Below are positions 42,024-50,747 of a stretch of 64,000 nt of DNA, in pieces. Source of the stretch: Fimbriimonadaceae bacterium (lineage in GTDB: Bacteria; Armatimonadota; Fimbriimonadia; Fimbriimonadales; Fimbriimonadaceae). The notes under the pieces were generated by a model, which saw only the letters and a program-made list of their open reading frames with translations, was not told the origin of the DNA and made no database searches. How positions within the stretch are numbered: position 1 is the stretch's first letter; the number at the start of each line of letters is the position of its first letter. A program made the position numbers and the translations under genes. The DNA lies in assembly GCA_019187105.1 (NCBI GenBank), contig JABAQM010000001.1, positions 1,948,734-2,012,733 of the forward strand, written 5' to 3'.

Positions 42024-44452
42024 TTCTTGATGGCCCAGTCTCCCTTTTCCACCGACCAGTCGGATCCAAAGTAGCCAGCGGCTTCGACGCCTTCAAAGCC
42101 CCTTTCAAGGACCGAGGTGCGCCAAACCGCGAGATCGGGGAATGCCACGCCGCTCAAGAAGAACGGCGCTCGCGTTACCAGCCGCATGCCTTTCATTCCG
42201 GTGCCGCCGATGCACCCGATCAGGGGCTGACCCAATCCGGGACGGGGTACGGCAAAGGCGAAGGCAAGATCGTCACCCTTGAAGGACTCGCGGTTAAAGC
42301 CAAACTCGCCGCGCCGCGCATTGATGGGCACGCCCTTCAGCAGGGTTGACCAGATCGCATTGGAATCAGCATTGCCGTAAAGAATGACGCTGCGCCCTTG
42401 AGTCCCATTGATGTCGAATTCTTTATCGGAAACGACTTCAAAAGAGCCATTAGCCCGATAGCCCCATGTTTCGGCTTGGAACCGAGCGGTCGCATAGGAC
42501 CAGAGATTCTCCTCATCGGTGCCCGTGGTCCCGTAGACAAGAATCGCTTTGCGCCCAAATGCGTGCTTGAACGGCCCGCTGCGGAGCGGGGATTTTCCGG
42601 ATATACCGTTGACGATCTTCCAGCCGTCCGCACTCTTTGCCAGCCAGAGCATGTTTTCCGCGAGCTTGTCGCTGGTGACCGTTTTCCCGTCCAACTCGAC
42701 GGTGACCGCGTCGCCGGGCGCCACCACGTCTCGCAGCCTCAGAGCGAGCACGGCGACGTTGGTGGTGGTTCCCTTGAATTTCCTGGTTAGCGGGTCGACG
42801 GTGAGGTCAATTCGGCTGATCTCGCCCCACTTCTCTTGTTGTTCGATCCTGGCCCAATGGCATGCGTTCGAGTTCGCGACATTCGCCGTGGCGAACTGGA
42901 CTTTGCGCACTTCCTTGATCGAGGGAAGCTTTCGGCGGGCAAAGAGATCGAACATGGCGGGCCAGTCGACGCAGGCCGCGCCCGGTTCGTCGCTATTGTC
43001 CCACCAGTGACCGGCCTTGGGTTCCTCGTGGACGAGAAAGTCCTTATGGGTCGCCTCCAGGGCCTTGACCATGGTTCTGGCTTCGCTCACCGGTACGTTG
43101 TCATCGGCGTCGCCATGGAGGACGTAAACGGCCTGGCCGTTCAGGTTGCCAACGAGATCGAGCGTGCGGCTAGGATTCTGGGCGCGCTGGAACATCCGCT
43201 CGATGTCGCCCGCCTCTTCGTTCCAGTTTCCACCGGCATAGCTGAAGAAGCTGCTCCACCCCGCACTCGGCCCGATCGCCGCGAACTTATCGGGGAAGGT
43301 CACCCCCAGATGCCAGGTCCCGTGGCCGCCCATGGAGTGACCGGTTAGATACACCGCCTGGGGGTCGTACCGATACCGCTTTTGGGCATCGGCGAGGGCT
43401 TCCATCGCATCCATCCTGCCCCAGTCCTCCCAATCGAATCCGTATGGTCGGCGATTAGTTGGGCAAACGATCAGACACCAAGACTTTTGGCCATAAGCGG
43501 CGGCTTGGGACGGTGCTTCCACAGAGGCGCCGTGCAGCGACAGGATGAGGGCGGGGGGCTTGCCAAGGGGTTCCGCCGGCTTCGCGGGGAGCACAGCGTA
43601 ATACTGCACGCTTCCATCGATGTCGCTGATGAAGGTCCGCTTATGAAGATCGGTTGCCTCCTTGGCCGCGAGCTTGAAGGTCTTGACATCGACGGTGCGG
43701 TCGTCTACCAGGAGCTCGACCTTGACTTCCTGCTCGCCGGGCTTATCGAACTTGCCGGGAATCGCGAACCGCGTCTTGAATCGGGTCATCGGCGTCACCG
43801 CCGGCTGGGGCGTTTCGATTGCCTTCTGGCCCTCGATGGAACAGCGGACCACGACCTTGCCGAGCCGCATGGGCAGGGCGTTGTGCAGGGTCAGCGATGC
43901 CCAAAGCGGTTGATCCTCGCCAACGATGGCATCGGGAAGCGTGGCGTCCTCCAGGGAGAGTTCGATCGGCTGGATGAAGGTCTCGATCTCCACCTGCAGC
44001 CCACCCCGAGAGGTGGCGAACAGCAGGTCGTTTTTCCCCTTCTTCAGCTCGATCGGCAGCCGAAGGTAGCCATAGCCATAGGGGTCGCCGGCCCTGGGAA
44101 CGCCGTTGACGTAGACGGTCCCGCTGCCGGGCGCCCGCAGAATGGCAAAGCCATCCGCCGCAGCCTCGTAAGCCGCGTAGGCATAGCCGCCGGAAAACCC
44201 TTGGCCAGAGAATCGGCCGTCGTCGCCGGCTACCGCCTTTTGCCAAGTCGCCTTTTTTCCATCGCCGAGGTCGATCGAGTCCCCATCCTTCGGCACAATC
44301 CAGGTTCCGTCGACGATCGTTTTCTGGATGGGATCGATTGGGAAGGGCACGCGGCCCCCTCGCACGACCGGGCCGATCGCAAGAACTTCGCGGATGGTAT
44401 CGACGTTCGGCGCGGAAATGGAAGCTGCGAGCAGTAACGCCAAGGTGTTCAT
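42020..44452 (-). CDS. secreted alpha/beta hydrolase (PHB depolymerase/feruloyl esterase-like)
   Basis: The 810-residue protein has a signal-like start (MNTLALLLAASISAPN), an N-terminal beta-sandwich region (about 30-265), then an alpha/beta hydrolase domain with the nucleophile S373 in LTGHSMGGHGTWHLG, an acidic residue in VLHGDADDNVPVSEA and a histidine in PKAGHWWDN. A long C-terminal domain (about 500-810) follows. It belongs to the prolyl oligopeptidase/esterase group of secreted polysaccharide- or polyester-acting enzymes; substrate is unknown. It is the first gene of a pair with the acyltransferase. Confidence 0.85.
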   Translation of the reverse strand: MNTLALLLAASISAPNVDTIREVLAIGPVVRGGRVPFPIDPIQKTIVDGTWIVPKDGDSIDLGDGKKATWQKAVAGDDGRFSGQGFSGGYAYAAYEAAADGFAILRAPGSGTVYVNGVPRAGDPYGYGYLRLPIELKKGKNDLLFATSRGGLQVEIETFIQPIELSLEDATLPDAIVGEDQPLWASLTLHNALPMRLGKVVVRCSIEGQKAIETPQPAVTPMTRFKTRFAIPGKFDKPGEQEVKVELLVDDRTVDVKTFKLAAKEATDLHKRTFISDIDGSVQYYAVLPAKPAEPLGKPPALILSLHGASVEAPSQAAAYGQKSWCLIVCPTNRRPYGFDWEDWGRMDAMEALADAQKRYRYDPQAVYLTGHSMGGHGTWHLGVTFPDKFAAIGPSAGWSSFFSYAGGNWNEEAGDIERMFQRAQNPSRTLDLVGNLNGQAVYVLHGDADDNVPVSEARTMVKALEATHKDFLVHEEPKAGHWWDNSDEPGAACVDWPAMFDLFARRKLPSIKEVRKVQFATANVANSNACHWARIEQQEKWGEISRIDLTVDPLTRKFKGTTTNVAVLALRLRDVVAPGDAVTVELDGKTVTSDKLAENMLWLAKSADGWKIVNGISGKSPLRSGPFKHAFGRKAILVYGTTGTDEENLWSYATARFQAETWGYRANGSFEVVSDKEFDINGTQGRSVILYGNADSNAIWSTLLKGVPINARRGEFGFNRESFKGDDLAFAFAVPRPGLGQPLIGCIGGTGMKGMRLVTRAPFFLSGVAFPDLAVWRTSVLERGFEGVEAAGYFGSDWSVEKGDWAIKK

Positions 44453-44499
44453 AAGGCCATCGTCAGTATGTCGATTTTTGCCGACAGGCGCAGACGCGT

Positions 44500-45546
44500 T
44501 TAGTCTTCGAGGAGGTATTCGCCGATCAGGGTGGCAGTGTCAACGAGCGCCTCGCTATGCGTCCTCTCATAGCCGTGGCTGGTATCCACGCCGGGCCCGA
44601 TGAGCGCTACCTCCGCGCCGCCGCCCATGTTCCAGTAGGCAGTGCCATCGCTACCATAGTGGGGGTAGATGTCGGCCTTTAGCTCGACCCCGGCCCGATC
44701 GGCAAGGCTGCGCAGCTTTTCGGTGAGCCGCTTGGCATACGGGCCCCCGGAATCCTTGAGGCAGATCGAGCAGTGGTATTCGTCGCCCTGGAGCCCTTCG
44801 CCGATACAGGCCATATCGAGGACCACGTATTCGTACAGATCGCGGGGCAGGCCGTCCATGCCGCCGTGCCCGACCTCCTCGAAATTGCTGATGAGGACAT
44901 AGGTGCGTTGGGCTGGGGTCACCTCAGCCTCACGCATCGCCTTGAGCGCAGCGAGGATGCAGGCCACGCATGCCTTGTCGTCGAGAAACCGCGAACGCAC
45001 GAAACCAGCGGGACTGACTTCACAGCGCGGATCGATATATACGAAGTCGCCCACTTCGATGCCGAGCAGGCGGGTTTCTTCGTCGCTCGTCGTCCGCTCA
45101 TCGAGCCGAACTTCGAGGTTGTACTCGTCGCGGGCGACCTTCCCCGCTTCCTTATTCACATGGACGGCGCCGTTGGTCAGGACGATGGAGCCGCGAATTT
45201 GCCGCCCTGCGCGGGTCTGAATCCAGACTCCTTCGCTCTCGATCGTTGGCCACATGATCCCATTGAGCCGCGTGAGGCGGAGCCGCCCACTCTTCTTAAT
45301 CTCCGCCACCATGAGTCCGAGGGTGTCGACGTGGGCGGTAAGTGCCCGAGGCTTATCATTGCTGAGACCGGGGAGCTCGGCCAGGAGGGCGCCCTTTTTC
45401 GTCCGCATACTTTCGAAACCGAGACTCTGCAGCTCTTGCTCGACGAACCCAATGGCCCACTCGGTATCACCGGTCGGACTGGGCGTATTGAGGAGGTCGG
45501 TCAGGAATCGGACGAGGTAATCGGCATTGATCGAAAGGCGGGCCAT
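44500..45546 (-). CDS. M42 family metallopeptidase
   Basis: The 348-residue protein has the M42 co-catalytic zinc site: TAHVDTLGLMV (first histidine and aspartate), SRFLDDKACVA (bridging aspartate), SNFEEVGHGG (catalytic glutamate pair) and the late TSHGYERTH. A PDZ-like insertion (about 95-190) fits the family. HYGSDGTAYWNMGGGAEVALIGPG resembles the M42 peptidases linked to osmoprotectant NAGGN loci, but no such synthesis genes are nearby. It should act as a cytoplasmic aminopeptidase. ATG 45546 is preferred to a codon 12 residues upstream because the family begins at this point. Confidence 0.9.
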   Translation of the reverse strand: MARLSINADYLVRFLTDLLNTPSPTGDTEWAIGFVEQELQSLGFESMRTKKGALLAELPGLSNDKPRALTAHVDTLGLMVAEIKKSGRLRLTRLNGIMWPTIESEGVWIQTRAGRQIRGSIVLTNGAVHVNKEAGKVARDEYNLEVRLDERTTSDEETRLLGIEVGDFVYIDPRCEVSPAGFVRSRFLDDKACVACILAALKAMREAEVTPAQRTYVLISNFEEVGHGGMDGLPRDLYEYVVLDMACIGEGLQGDEYHCSICLKDSGGPYAKRLTEKLRSLADRAGVELKADIYPHYGSDGTAYWNMGGGAEVALIGPGVDTSHGYERTHSEALVDTATLIGEYLLED

Positions 45547-45571
45547 GAACCTCAAGTATGGCCGACTTGGG

Positions 45572-45600
45572 TTGGATTCCAAGACGCCGCCAGGTACAAT
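45572..45600 (+). promoter_or_regulatory. promoter of tRNA-Arg
   Basis: TTGGAT (45572-45577) and TACAAT (45595-45600) are separated by 17 nt, the ideal sigma-70 spacing, and end 10 nt before the mature tRNA. Confidence 0.75.
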
Positions 45601-45610
45601 CTTCCGGCAC

Positions 45611-45686
45611 GCGGACGTAGCTCAACGGATAGAGCATCAGTCTTCGGAACTGAGGGTTGGGGGTTCGAATCCCTTCGTCCGCGCCA
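45611..45686 (+). tRNA. tRNA-Arg(TCG)
   Basis: A 76-nt cloverleaf with acceptor GCGGACG/CGTCCGC, anticodon stem TCAGT/ACTGA and loop CTTCGGA gives anticodon TCG. The T loop is TTCGAAT, the discriminator is G and CCA is encoded (45684-45686). Confidence 0.95.
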
Positions 45687-45692
45687 TCTTCC

Positions 45693-47753
45693 TTAGCCCA
45701 CAAGCAGGTGCCGTGCCAGGTATCGGCGGTAGATCTCGCATCGGATTCGGCCCGAAGCCGCTGATTCGCCCGCCATCACGCCGGCAGAGCGCAAGCGATA
45801 GAAGCTCTCCTCGGGCACCGCGTGATCCTTCAAGACGTCCCTCACTCGCTCCGCCAACGCGGGATCTTTGGACAGGGTGATCAGAATGCGACGCAGGTGG
45901 TCGCTAAACAAGCCCTCTTCACGGTCGGCCTCCGCCTCGAACTGGTCGATGGTCAGGGGCCTGGAGACGATCTCTTCCAGTCCTTTTCGGACCATGTAGG
46001 GTTGCCCGCTCACGAGGGCGTAGAACCGTTCCACCTCGTTGAGCGACCGAAGCGGGTCGCCATGCCGTTCGTTCAGCTCGACGACCTGAGGCAGGTCGAA
46101 GTCGCCCAGTGCGATCCGCGTACCAACGTTAAAGGGCGATTGGTTGAGATCGGTGATGAAGAGGTGGGCTTCGGTCGCGTAGGCAATGGCCAGGGTCAGC
46201 TGCGCCCAAGGTCCGTCGGGCTCCAAGGAACGTCGATTGTGCCATGACCGGAACAGGCCAAAGACTTCGCTGCCGAAGGGGCAGGTGAAGAGCCGATCGA
46301 CCTCGTCCATTGCCCAGACGAGCGGTTTATTCCCGTCTTCAAGGACGAACCGCTTGACGTACCGCTCAAGGTTCATGTTCGGCCCACGGCGCGCATCCCA
46401 CGCCTCTTCCGGCCAGACCTCGAGGTCCAGTTGATCGGCGAGCATCTCGCCGAGGGCCCGGTAGAGCGTATCTGGCGATTCCAAATGAACGGAATTGAGC
46501 GACTGGAAGTCAGATAGCGCGACGCGAGATCCGTTTTGGCGCGCGAGGTACAGGCCGCGGGCCAGCAAGGAAGTCTTTCCCATTTGCCTCGCCCCCTTCA
46601 CAAGGACGATGCTGTCCCTTCGCTGGACCGCAGAGAGAAAGTGGTCATCGGTCGGCCGAACGACATAGAACTTGGAATCGAGGGGTACGGCTCCCCCCAC
46701 GGGCTCCAGTTTCGGAATCTCGGGTGCTGGCGTGGAGGGTGACTGAAGCGACCGGTCGAGCTCGCTGATGATCCTGTCGTCGTCGTGTTCGCCCGTCCAT
46801 AGCACGTAATTCAGCCGGTCTAGGACTGCGCCAAAGGTTGGAGTTAGCGGGCCGGTATACGCGACTCGGACGGGAAGGATACGGGGACGTCCGCCGTTGA
46901 TCTGGGATGTTTCGGCAGCCGTCATGAGCTCATACTCGACCATCTCGCTACGAAGCGTGGCCTCACTGACGAGCGGGATCACCGCGTCGGCGGACTTGAT
47001 CTTGTCCTCGATTTGCCTCGCCCATTCGGCCCCGATCGCCATATGTTTGTCCAGAAAGACCTCATAACCACACTCGGTCAATCCGGTCTCGATCCGTCGG
47101 ACGAGGTGCTCGTCTTGCGGGGAGTTTCGCTTATAAAGCAGCGTCACTTTGCCGATCGCGGTAGGGGGCGACGGCGGCGAAGATCCGCCTAGCTTTGAAG
47201 GCTTGGCCCGCATGCCGACTTTTCCATCGGAGAATCCGTAAACGGAGAGCCGTTGCCCGTGTTTCACTTCAGCTTCGCCGTGGAAGGTCAGATGTGGCGC
47301 CCAGCGATCGAATTGGAGAAGGACCTCCGCCGCGCTGCCGCTGATCAGGATATGGCCGGGCTCGCCAAGGTCCATAACGCGCTGGGCCAGGTTAACGCCG
47401 CCGCCGCGCGCATTCTCCCGGCCGCTAATGTCGGTCACGCGGGTTACGGGCCCGCTATGGAGTCCGAGCCGCAGCGGGAGTTCGGGCCTGTCACTTACGG
47501 CTTCCGCAATCTCGATCGCGCACTGCAGGGGAGCGATCGGATCTCGGGCAAAGACGAGCGCCATGCCGTCGCCGGTATCGAGCGGCATCAGCTCTCCGGC
47601 GGTGTCCGCACGCTGAAACTCCCCAGTGGACCGCACGATCTGGTGGAGCAGAGCCGTGCGTCTGGCCTGCTCTTCCATGGACAGCCGCGAGTAGCCGGCC
47701 AGGTCCATGAACAGAACATGGGCTATTTCGGCATTCAGGCGACCATCGGTCAC
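45693..47753 (-). CDS. class III nucleotide cyclase - TIR - AAA-like ATPase fusion protein
   Basis: The 686-residue protein has three domains. Residues about 8-178 are a class III cyclase: metal-binding D17 (LFMDLAGYS) and D62 (TGDGMALVF), N121 and R125 in VNLAQRVMDLG; the usual base-selecting Lys/Asp positions appear to be L58 and N114. Residues about 202-335 are a TIR domain: KVTLLYKRNSPQDE, CGYEVFLDKHM, DAVIPLVSEATLRSEMVEYE, with a candidate catalytic glutamate in MVEYE. Residues about 362-680 are an AAA-like ATPase of the AAA_35 type: Walker A GARQMGKTS (387-395), Walker B VWAMDEVDRLF (479-489). GTG 47753 is chosen since the frame upstream is antisense-free but lies inside proS. Function is unknown; cyclic-nucleotide-linked signalling or defence is inferred. 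Confidence 0.88.
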   Translation of the reverse strand: MTDGRLNAEIAHVLFMDLAGYSRLSMEEQARRTALLHQIVRSTGEFQRADTAGELMPLDTGDGMALVFARDPIAPLQCAIEIAEAVSDRPELPLRLGLHSGPVTRVTDISGRENARGGGVNLAQRVMDLGEPGHILISGSAAEVLLQFDRWAPHLTFHGEAEVKHGQRLSVYGFSDGKVGMRAKPSKLGGSSPPSPPTAIGKVTLLYKRNSPQDEHLVRRIETGLTECGYEVFLDKHMAIGAEWARQIEDKIKSADAVIPLVSEATLRSEMVEYELMTAAETSQINGGRPRILPVRVAYTGPLTPTFGAVLDRLNYVLWTGEHDDDRIISELDRSLQSPSTPAPEIPKLEPVGGAVPLDSKFYVVRPTDDHFLSAVQRRDSIVLVKGARQMGKTSLLARGLYLARQNGSRVALSDFQSLNSVHLESPDTLYRALGEMLADQLDLEVWPEEAWDARRGPNMNLERYVKRFVLEDGNKPLVWAMDEVDRLFTCPFGSEVFGLFRSWHNRRSLEPDGPWAQLTLAIAYATEAHLFITDLNQSPFNVGTRIALGDFDLPQVVELNERHGDPLRSLNEVERFYALVSGQPYMVRKGLEEIVSRPLTIDQFEAEADREEGLFSDHLRRILITLSKDPALAERVRDVLKDHAVPEESFYRLRSAGVMAGESAASGRIRCEIYRRYLARHLLVG

Positions 47754-47775
47754 GGTGCGCAGTGTATCCGCGAAC

Positions 47776-49293
47776 TCAGTAGGCTTTGGCGAACACGACC
47801 CGCTTGGCGCTGGGCTTTCCGGTAAGGACGCATTGACCAGGCTCGTCATCCCCAGGTTTGAGCGGCTGAAGGGGTATGCACCGTATCGTGGCCTTGGTGG
47901 CGTCGGCAATGCGGTCCTCGGTCTCGGTGGTGCCATCCCAGTGGGCCACGACGAATCCGCCACCACCTTCGCCCTCGAACCGTGCCTGGAACTCGTCCCA
48001 GGTGTCGACGCGATGGGTGTTCGCCTCGCGAAACTCAAGAGCTCGGCGGTACAGGTTGTCTTGGATCGAATCGAGCATCGCCGGCGCGTCGGTGACCAGT
48101 TGCGAGAGTCCCAGCGTTGCCTTTTCCCCGGTATCCCGGCGGGCGACAATGCAGGTTCCCGCCTCTAGGTCGCGCGGGCCGAGCTCGATGCGGAGGCAGG
48201 CGCCCCGCAGCTCCCAGTCGTTGAACTTGAAGCCGGGCGATTCCTTTTCCCGCTTGTCCACCTTGACTCGAATCGGCAAGCCTCCGAACGTTTCGTCGCG
48301 CATCGCATCCGCCAGTGCGTCGCACTTGGCGAAAACCTGCTCGCGCTGAGCGTCTTCCCGAGCGATGGGGACAAAAACCACCTGAATCGGCGCGAGCCGC
48401 GGCGGCGCGACCAGTCCCTTGTCGTCCGAGTGCGCCATGATCAGGGTCCCGATCAGGCGGGTCGAAACGCCCCACGAGGTGGCGTACACATGGTCGAGCT
48501 TGCCTTCGGCGGTCTGGAACTGCACATCGAACGCCTTGGCGAAGTTCTGGCCGAGGTGATGCGACGTGCCGGCCTGGATGCAGCGCAGGTCCTGCGTCAG
48601 CGCCTCGATGCAGTACGTATGGTGTGCGCCCGCGAACTTCTCGCCTTCCGACTTCAAGCCCCGCAGCACCGGCACCGCCATCCACTCCTCGCAGAACCGG
48701 GCGTAGCACTGGTGAAGGATTGTCAGGGCCTCTTGCTCGGCTTCATCGAACGTGGCATGGGCGGTGTGGCCCTCTTGCCAGAGGAACTCGGCCGTCCGCA
48801 GGAAGAGGCGGGTTCGCATTTCCCAGCGCACGACGTTGGCCCACTGATTGATCAGGAGCGGGAGGTCGCGATAGCTCTGAATCCACTTGCGATAGGTATG
48901 CCAGATGACGGTTTCGCTCGTGGGCCGAATGATTAGGGGCTCTTCCAATTCGGCATCCGGATCGGCAATCAATCCTTTACCATTGGGATTGGCTTTGAGG
49001 CGATGATGGGTGACGACCGCGCATTCCTTGGCAAAGCCCTCGACATGTTCGGCCTCGCGCTCGAAGAACGACTTCGGAATGAATAGCGGGAAGTAGGCGT
49101 TGACATGGCCGGTCGCTTTGAAGAGGCCGTCCAGAGCTTGCTGCATCAGCTCCCACATCGCATAGCCATGCGGCTTGATCACCATACAGCCGCGCACGGA
49201 CGAGTGGTCGGCCAAATCGGCGCGTACGACCAGTTCGTTGTACCAATCGCTGAAGTTCTCGTCTCGCGGCGTCAATCCCGCTTTGGCGCTCAT
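47776..49293 (-). CDS. proS: prolyl-tRNA synthetase (archaeal/eukaryote-like type)
   Basis: The 505-residue class II synthetase charges tRNA-Pro. Seen are [17 protein letters not shown], the motif 2 region [18 protein letters not shown] and [40 protein letters not shown] (proline site) and motif 3 around [20 protein letters not shown], then the anticodon-binding domain and a C-terminal zinc-type domain ending in a tyrosine (VVFAKAY). There is no editing insertion, as expected for this type. ATG 49293 is preferred to a GTG six codons upstream. It is followed after 22 nt by the cyclase-TIR gene, possibly on one transcript. Confidence 0.97.
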   Translation of the reverse strand: MSAKAGLTPRDENFSDWYNELVVRADLADHSSVRGCMVIKPHGYAMWELMQQALDGLFKATGHVNAYFPLFIPKSFFEREAEHVEGFAKECAVVTHHRLKANPNGKGLIADPDAELEEPLIIRPTSETVIWHTYRKWIQSYRDLPLLINQWANVVRWEMRTRLFLRTAEFLWQEGHTAHATFDEAEQEALTILHQCYARFCEEWMAVPVLRGLKSEGEKFAGAHHTYCIEALTQDLRCIQAGTSHHLGQNFAKAFDVQFQTAEGKLDHVYATSWGVSTRLIGTLIMAHSDDKGLVAPPRLAPIQVVFVPIAREDAQREQVFAKCDALADAMRDETFGGLPIRVKVDKREKESPGFKFNDWELRGACLRIELGPRDLEAGTCIVARRDTGEKATLGLSQLVTDAPAMLDSIQDNLYRRALEFREANTHRVDTWDEFQARFEGEGGGGFVVAHWDGTTETEDRIADATKATIRCIPLQPLKPGDDEPGQCVLTGKPSAKRVVFAKAY

Positions 49294-49400
49294 GAGGCTA
49301 GATTGTGGCACGGCGAACGAAGTCGCGAACTCACAGGAGAAGGCTTGGGACCGTAGAAACGAGGTTCAACGGACCGCTGTTCGGATCCGGCGCGCAAACC

Positions 49401-49425
49401 CCCCCTCCCTGATCGAGGGAGAGGG
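49401..49425 (-). terminator. candidate terminator of the PpiC lipoprotein gene
   Basis: CTCCCT and AGGGAG pair around GATCG, extended by three more G-C pairs across a one-base bulge. It lies 13 nt after the stop on the minus strand, with only a short T-run behind it. Confidence 0.5.
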
Positions 49426-49437
49426 CTCGATCCCTTC

Positions 49438-50532
49438 TTACTTGCCGGTGGTTTCGGCGCCGGTGGTGCCGGTTGTCGTGCCACCCGCGGTGTCGCCGAT
49501 ACCGCCGGTGGTTGTCGGCGCGGGCATTGTTCCCGGCGTATTCGCGGTTGCGGCGGCGTCCTTGACGCGCTCCATAAGCTTCTCCCAAGGGCTCTTCAGA
49601 TCGCTGTACTTGATCTCGACCTTGGCGTCCTTCAGCTTGTCGGCGAGCCGCTTGGAGAGGTCCAAGGCCTTGGCGCCGCGCTGCATGGCGAGTTGCCTTT
49701 TGAGCAGGGTCGTCTTGGCTTCGTCCATAACCACGGGCTTGGCCGGGTTCTTCTTCTCGATGTAAAACTTGGCCCAGCCTGCTTCGGTGCGGACCCAGTT
49801 GCTCGTGCCACCCTCAGGAGCTGCCACGACGATCTTTCGTACGGGTTCAGGCAGCGTCTCGATCACGCCGTTGGGGAACCGCCCGGTGGACTGCTTGGCC
49901 TGGGGATCGAGGCTGTACTGGATCGCCAGCTGGCCAAAATTGGTGCCGGCCCGAATCTCCTGGTCGATCTTCGCCTTGATGGAATCGTCCTTGACGAGGA
50001 TCCATTGCATGTCGTATCGCTCGGGTTCGGTGAACTGCTTGGGGTTGTCCTTGATAAACTGCTGGACTTCCTGGTCGGTGACCGTGATGCCTTTGGTCAG
50101 CAGACGTTCCTGGGCGAGGTCGGCGAGGATCGTTTCCTTGATCTGGCTGAGCGTCATGCCACGGGCTTGCAGCTCCCGCACGATGTTCGGGTTGATCTTC
50201 TTTTTGAACTCGATTTCGTCGAGGACGTCCTTTTCCGTTGGCGCGACGCCTTCATCCGTAGCCATCTGCAGCAGCAGTTGGCGCTGGATGAGATCCTGGA
50301 GCGCCTGGAAGCCGATGGTTTCCGCCACTGGGAGCGTTACGGTCTGGCCTTGGGCCCTTACCGAGACGCTTCCCTTAATCTCCATGTACTCGTAGTAGTC
50401 GGCCATCGAGATCGACTGGCCGTTTACAATCGCGAGGTTCTTACTCTCGCTTGCCGGGTTCTTGCCGCCGCCGCAGCCCCCCGCCACTGCGACAGAAAGG
50501 ACTGCCGCAAGAATCCACATGCGTTGTTTCAA
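49438..50532 (-). CDS. SurA/PrsA-like peptidylprolyl isomerase lipoprotein
   Basis: The protein (about 364 residues) has a lipoprotein signal (MWILAAVLSVAVAGGCGGG) so it should be lipid-anchored on the cysteine of the VAGGC box. A SurA-N-like helical chaperone region (about 30-150: IVNGQSISMADYYEYME, FQALQDLIQRQLLLQMA, DEGVAPTEKDVLDEI) precedes a PpiC/parvulin domain (about 165-260: PERYDMQWILVKDD, FGQLAIQYSLDPQAKQSTG). The tail is rich in Thr/Gly. It assists folding of exported proteins. Two TTG codons (50538, 50532) are possible starts behind AGGAG; the second has better spacing. Confidence 0.88.
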   Translation of the reverse strand: MKQRMWILAAVLSVAVAGGCGGGKNPASESKNLAIVNGQSISMADYYEYMEIKGSVSVRAQGQTVTLPVAETIGFQALQDLIQRQLLLQMATDEGVAPTEKDVLDEIEFKKKINPNIVRELQARGMTLSQIKETILADLAQERLLTKGITVTDQEVQQFIKDNPKQFTEPERYDMQWILVKDDSIKAKIDQEIRAGTNFGQLAIQYSLDPQAKQSTGRFPNGVIETLPEPVRKIVVAAPEGGTSNWVRTEAGWAKFYIEKKNPAKPVVMDEAKTTLLKRQLAMQRGAKALDLSKRLADKLKDAKVEIKYSDLKSPWEKLMERVKDAAATANTPGTMPAPTTTGGIGDTAGGTTTGTTGAETTGK

Positions 50533-50747
50533 ATTCAAAATCTCCTGTTCGCTGCGCTGTTGGCGCTTGCCTTAATGCTACCTGTTGGCAGATTTGTCCC
50601 AAAAACTCACAATTCGGGTGGCGCGCCGCACGCTTAGCGCCAACCGCTCTGTAGAAAGCAGAGTTCCCGTTCCCGAGAAAATTTGGTGGTCGATTGGAAA
50701 AACCCGTCGCCTGTCTACGTGAACTCTCGGTAATATGAGTTAAGTCC

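Noticed and set aside
47754..48149. N-terminal extension of the cyclase-TIR protein into proS
   Set aside because: The extra 132 residues lie in another frame of proS, are Arg/Ser/Pro-rich without pattern, and the cyclase fold is complete from GTG 47753.
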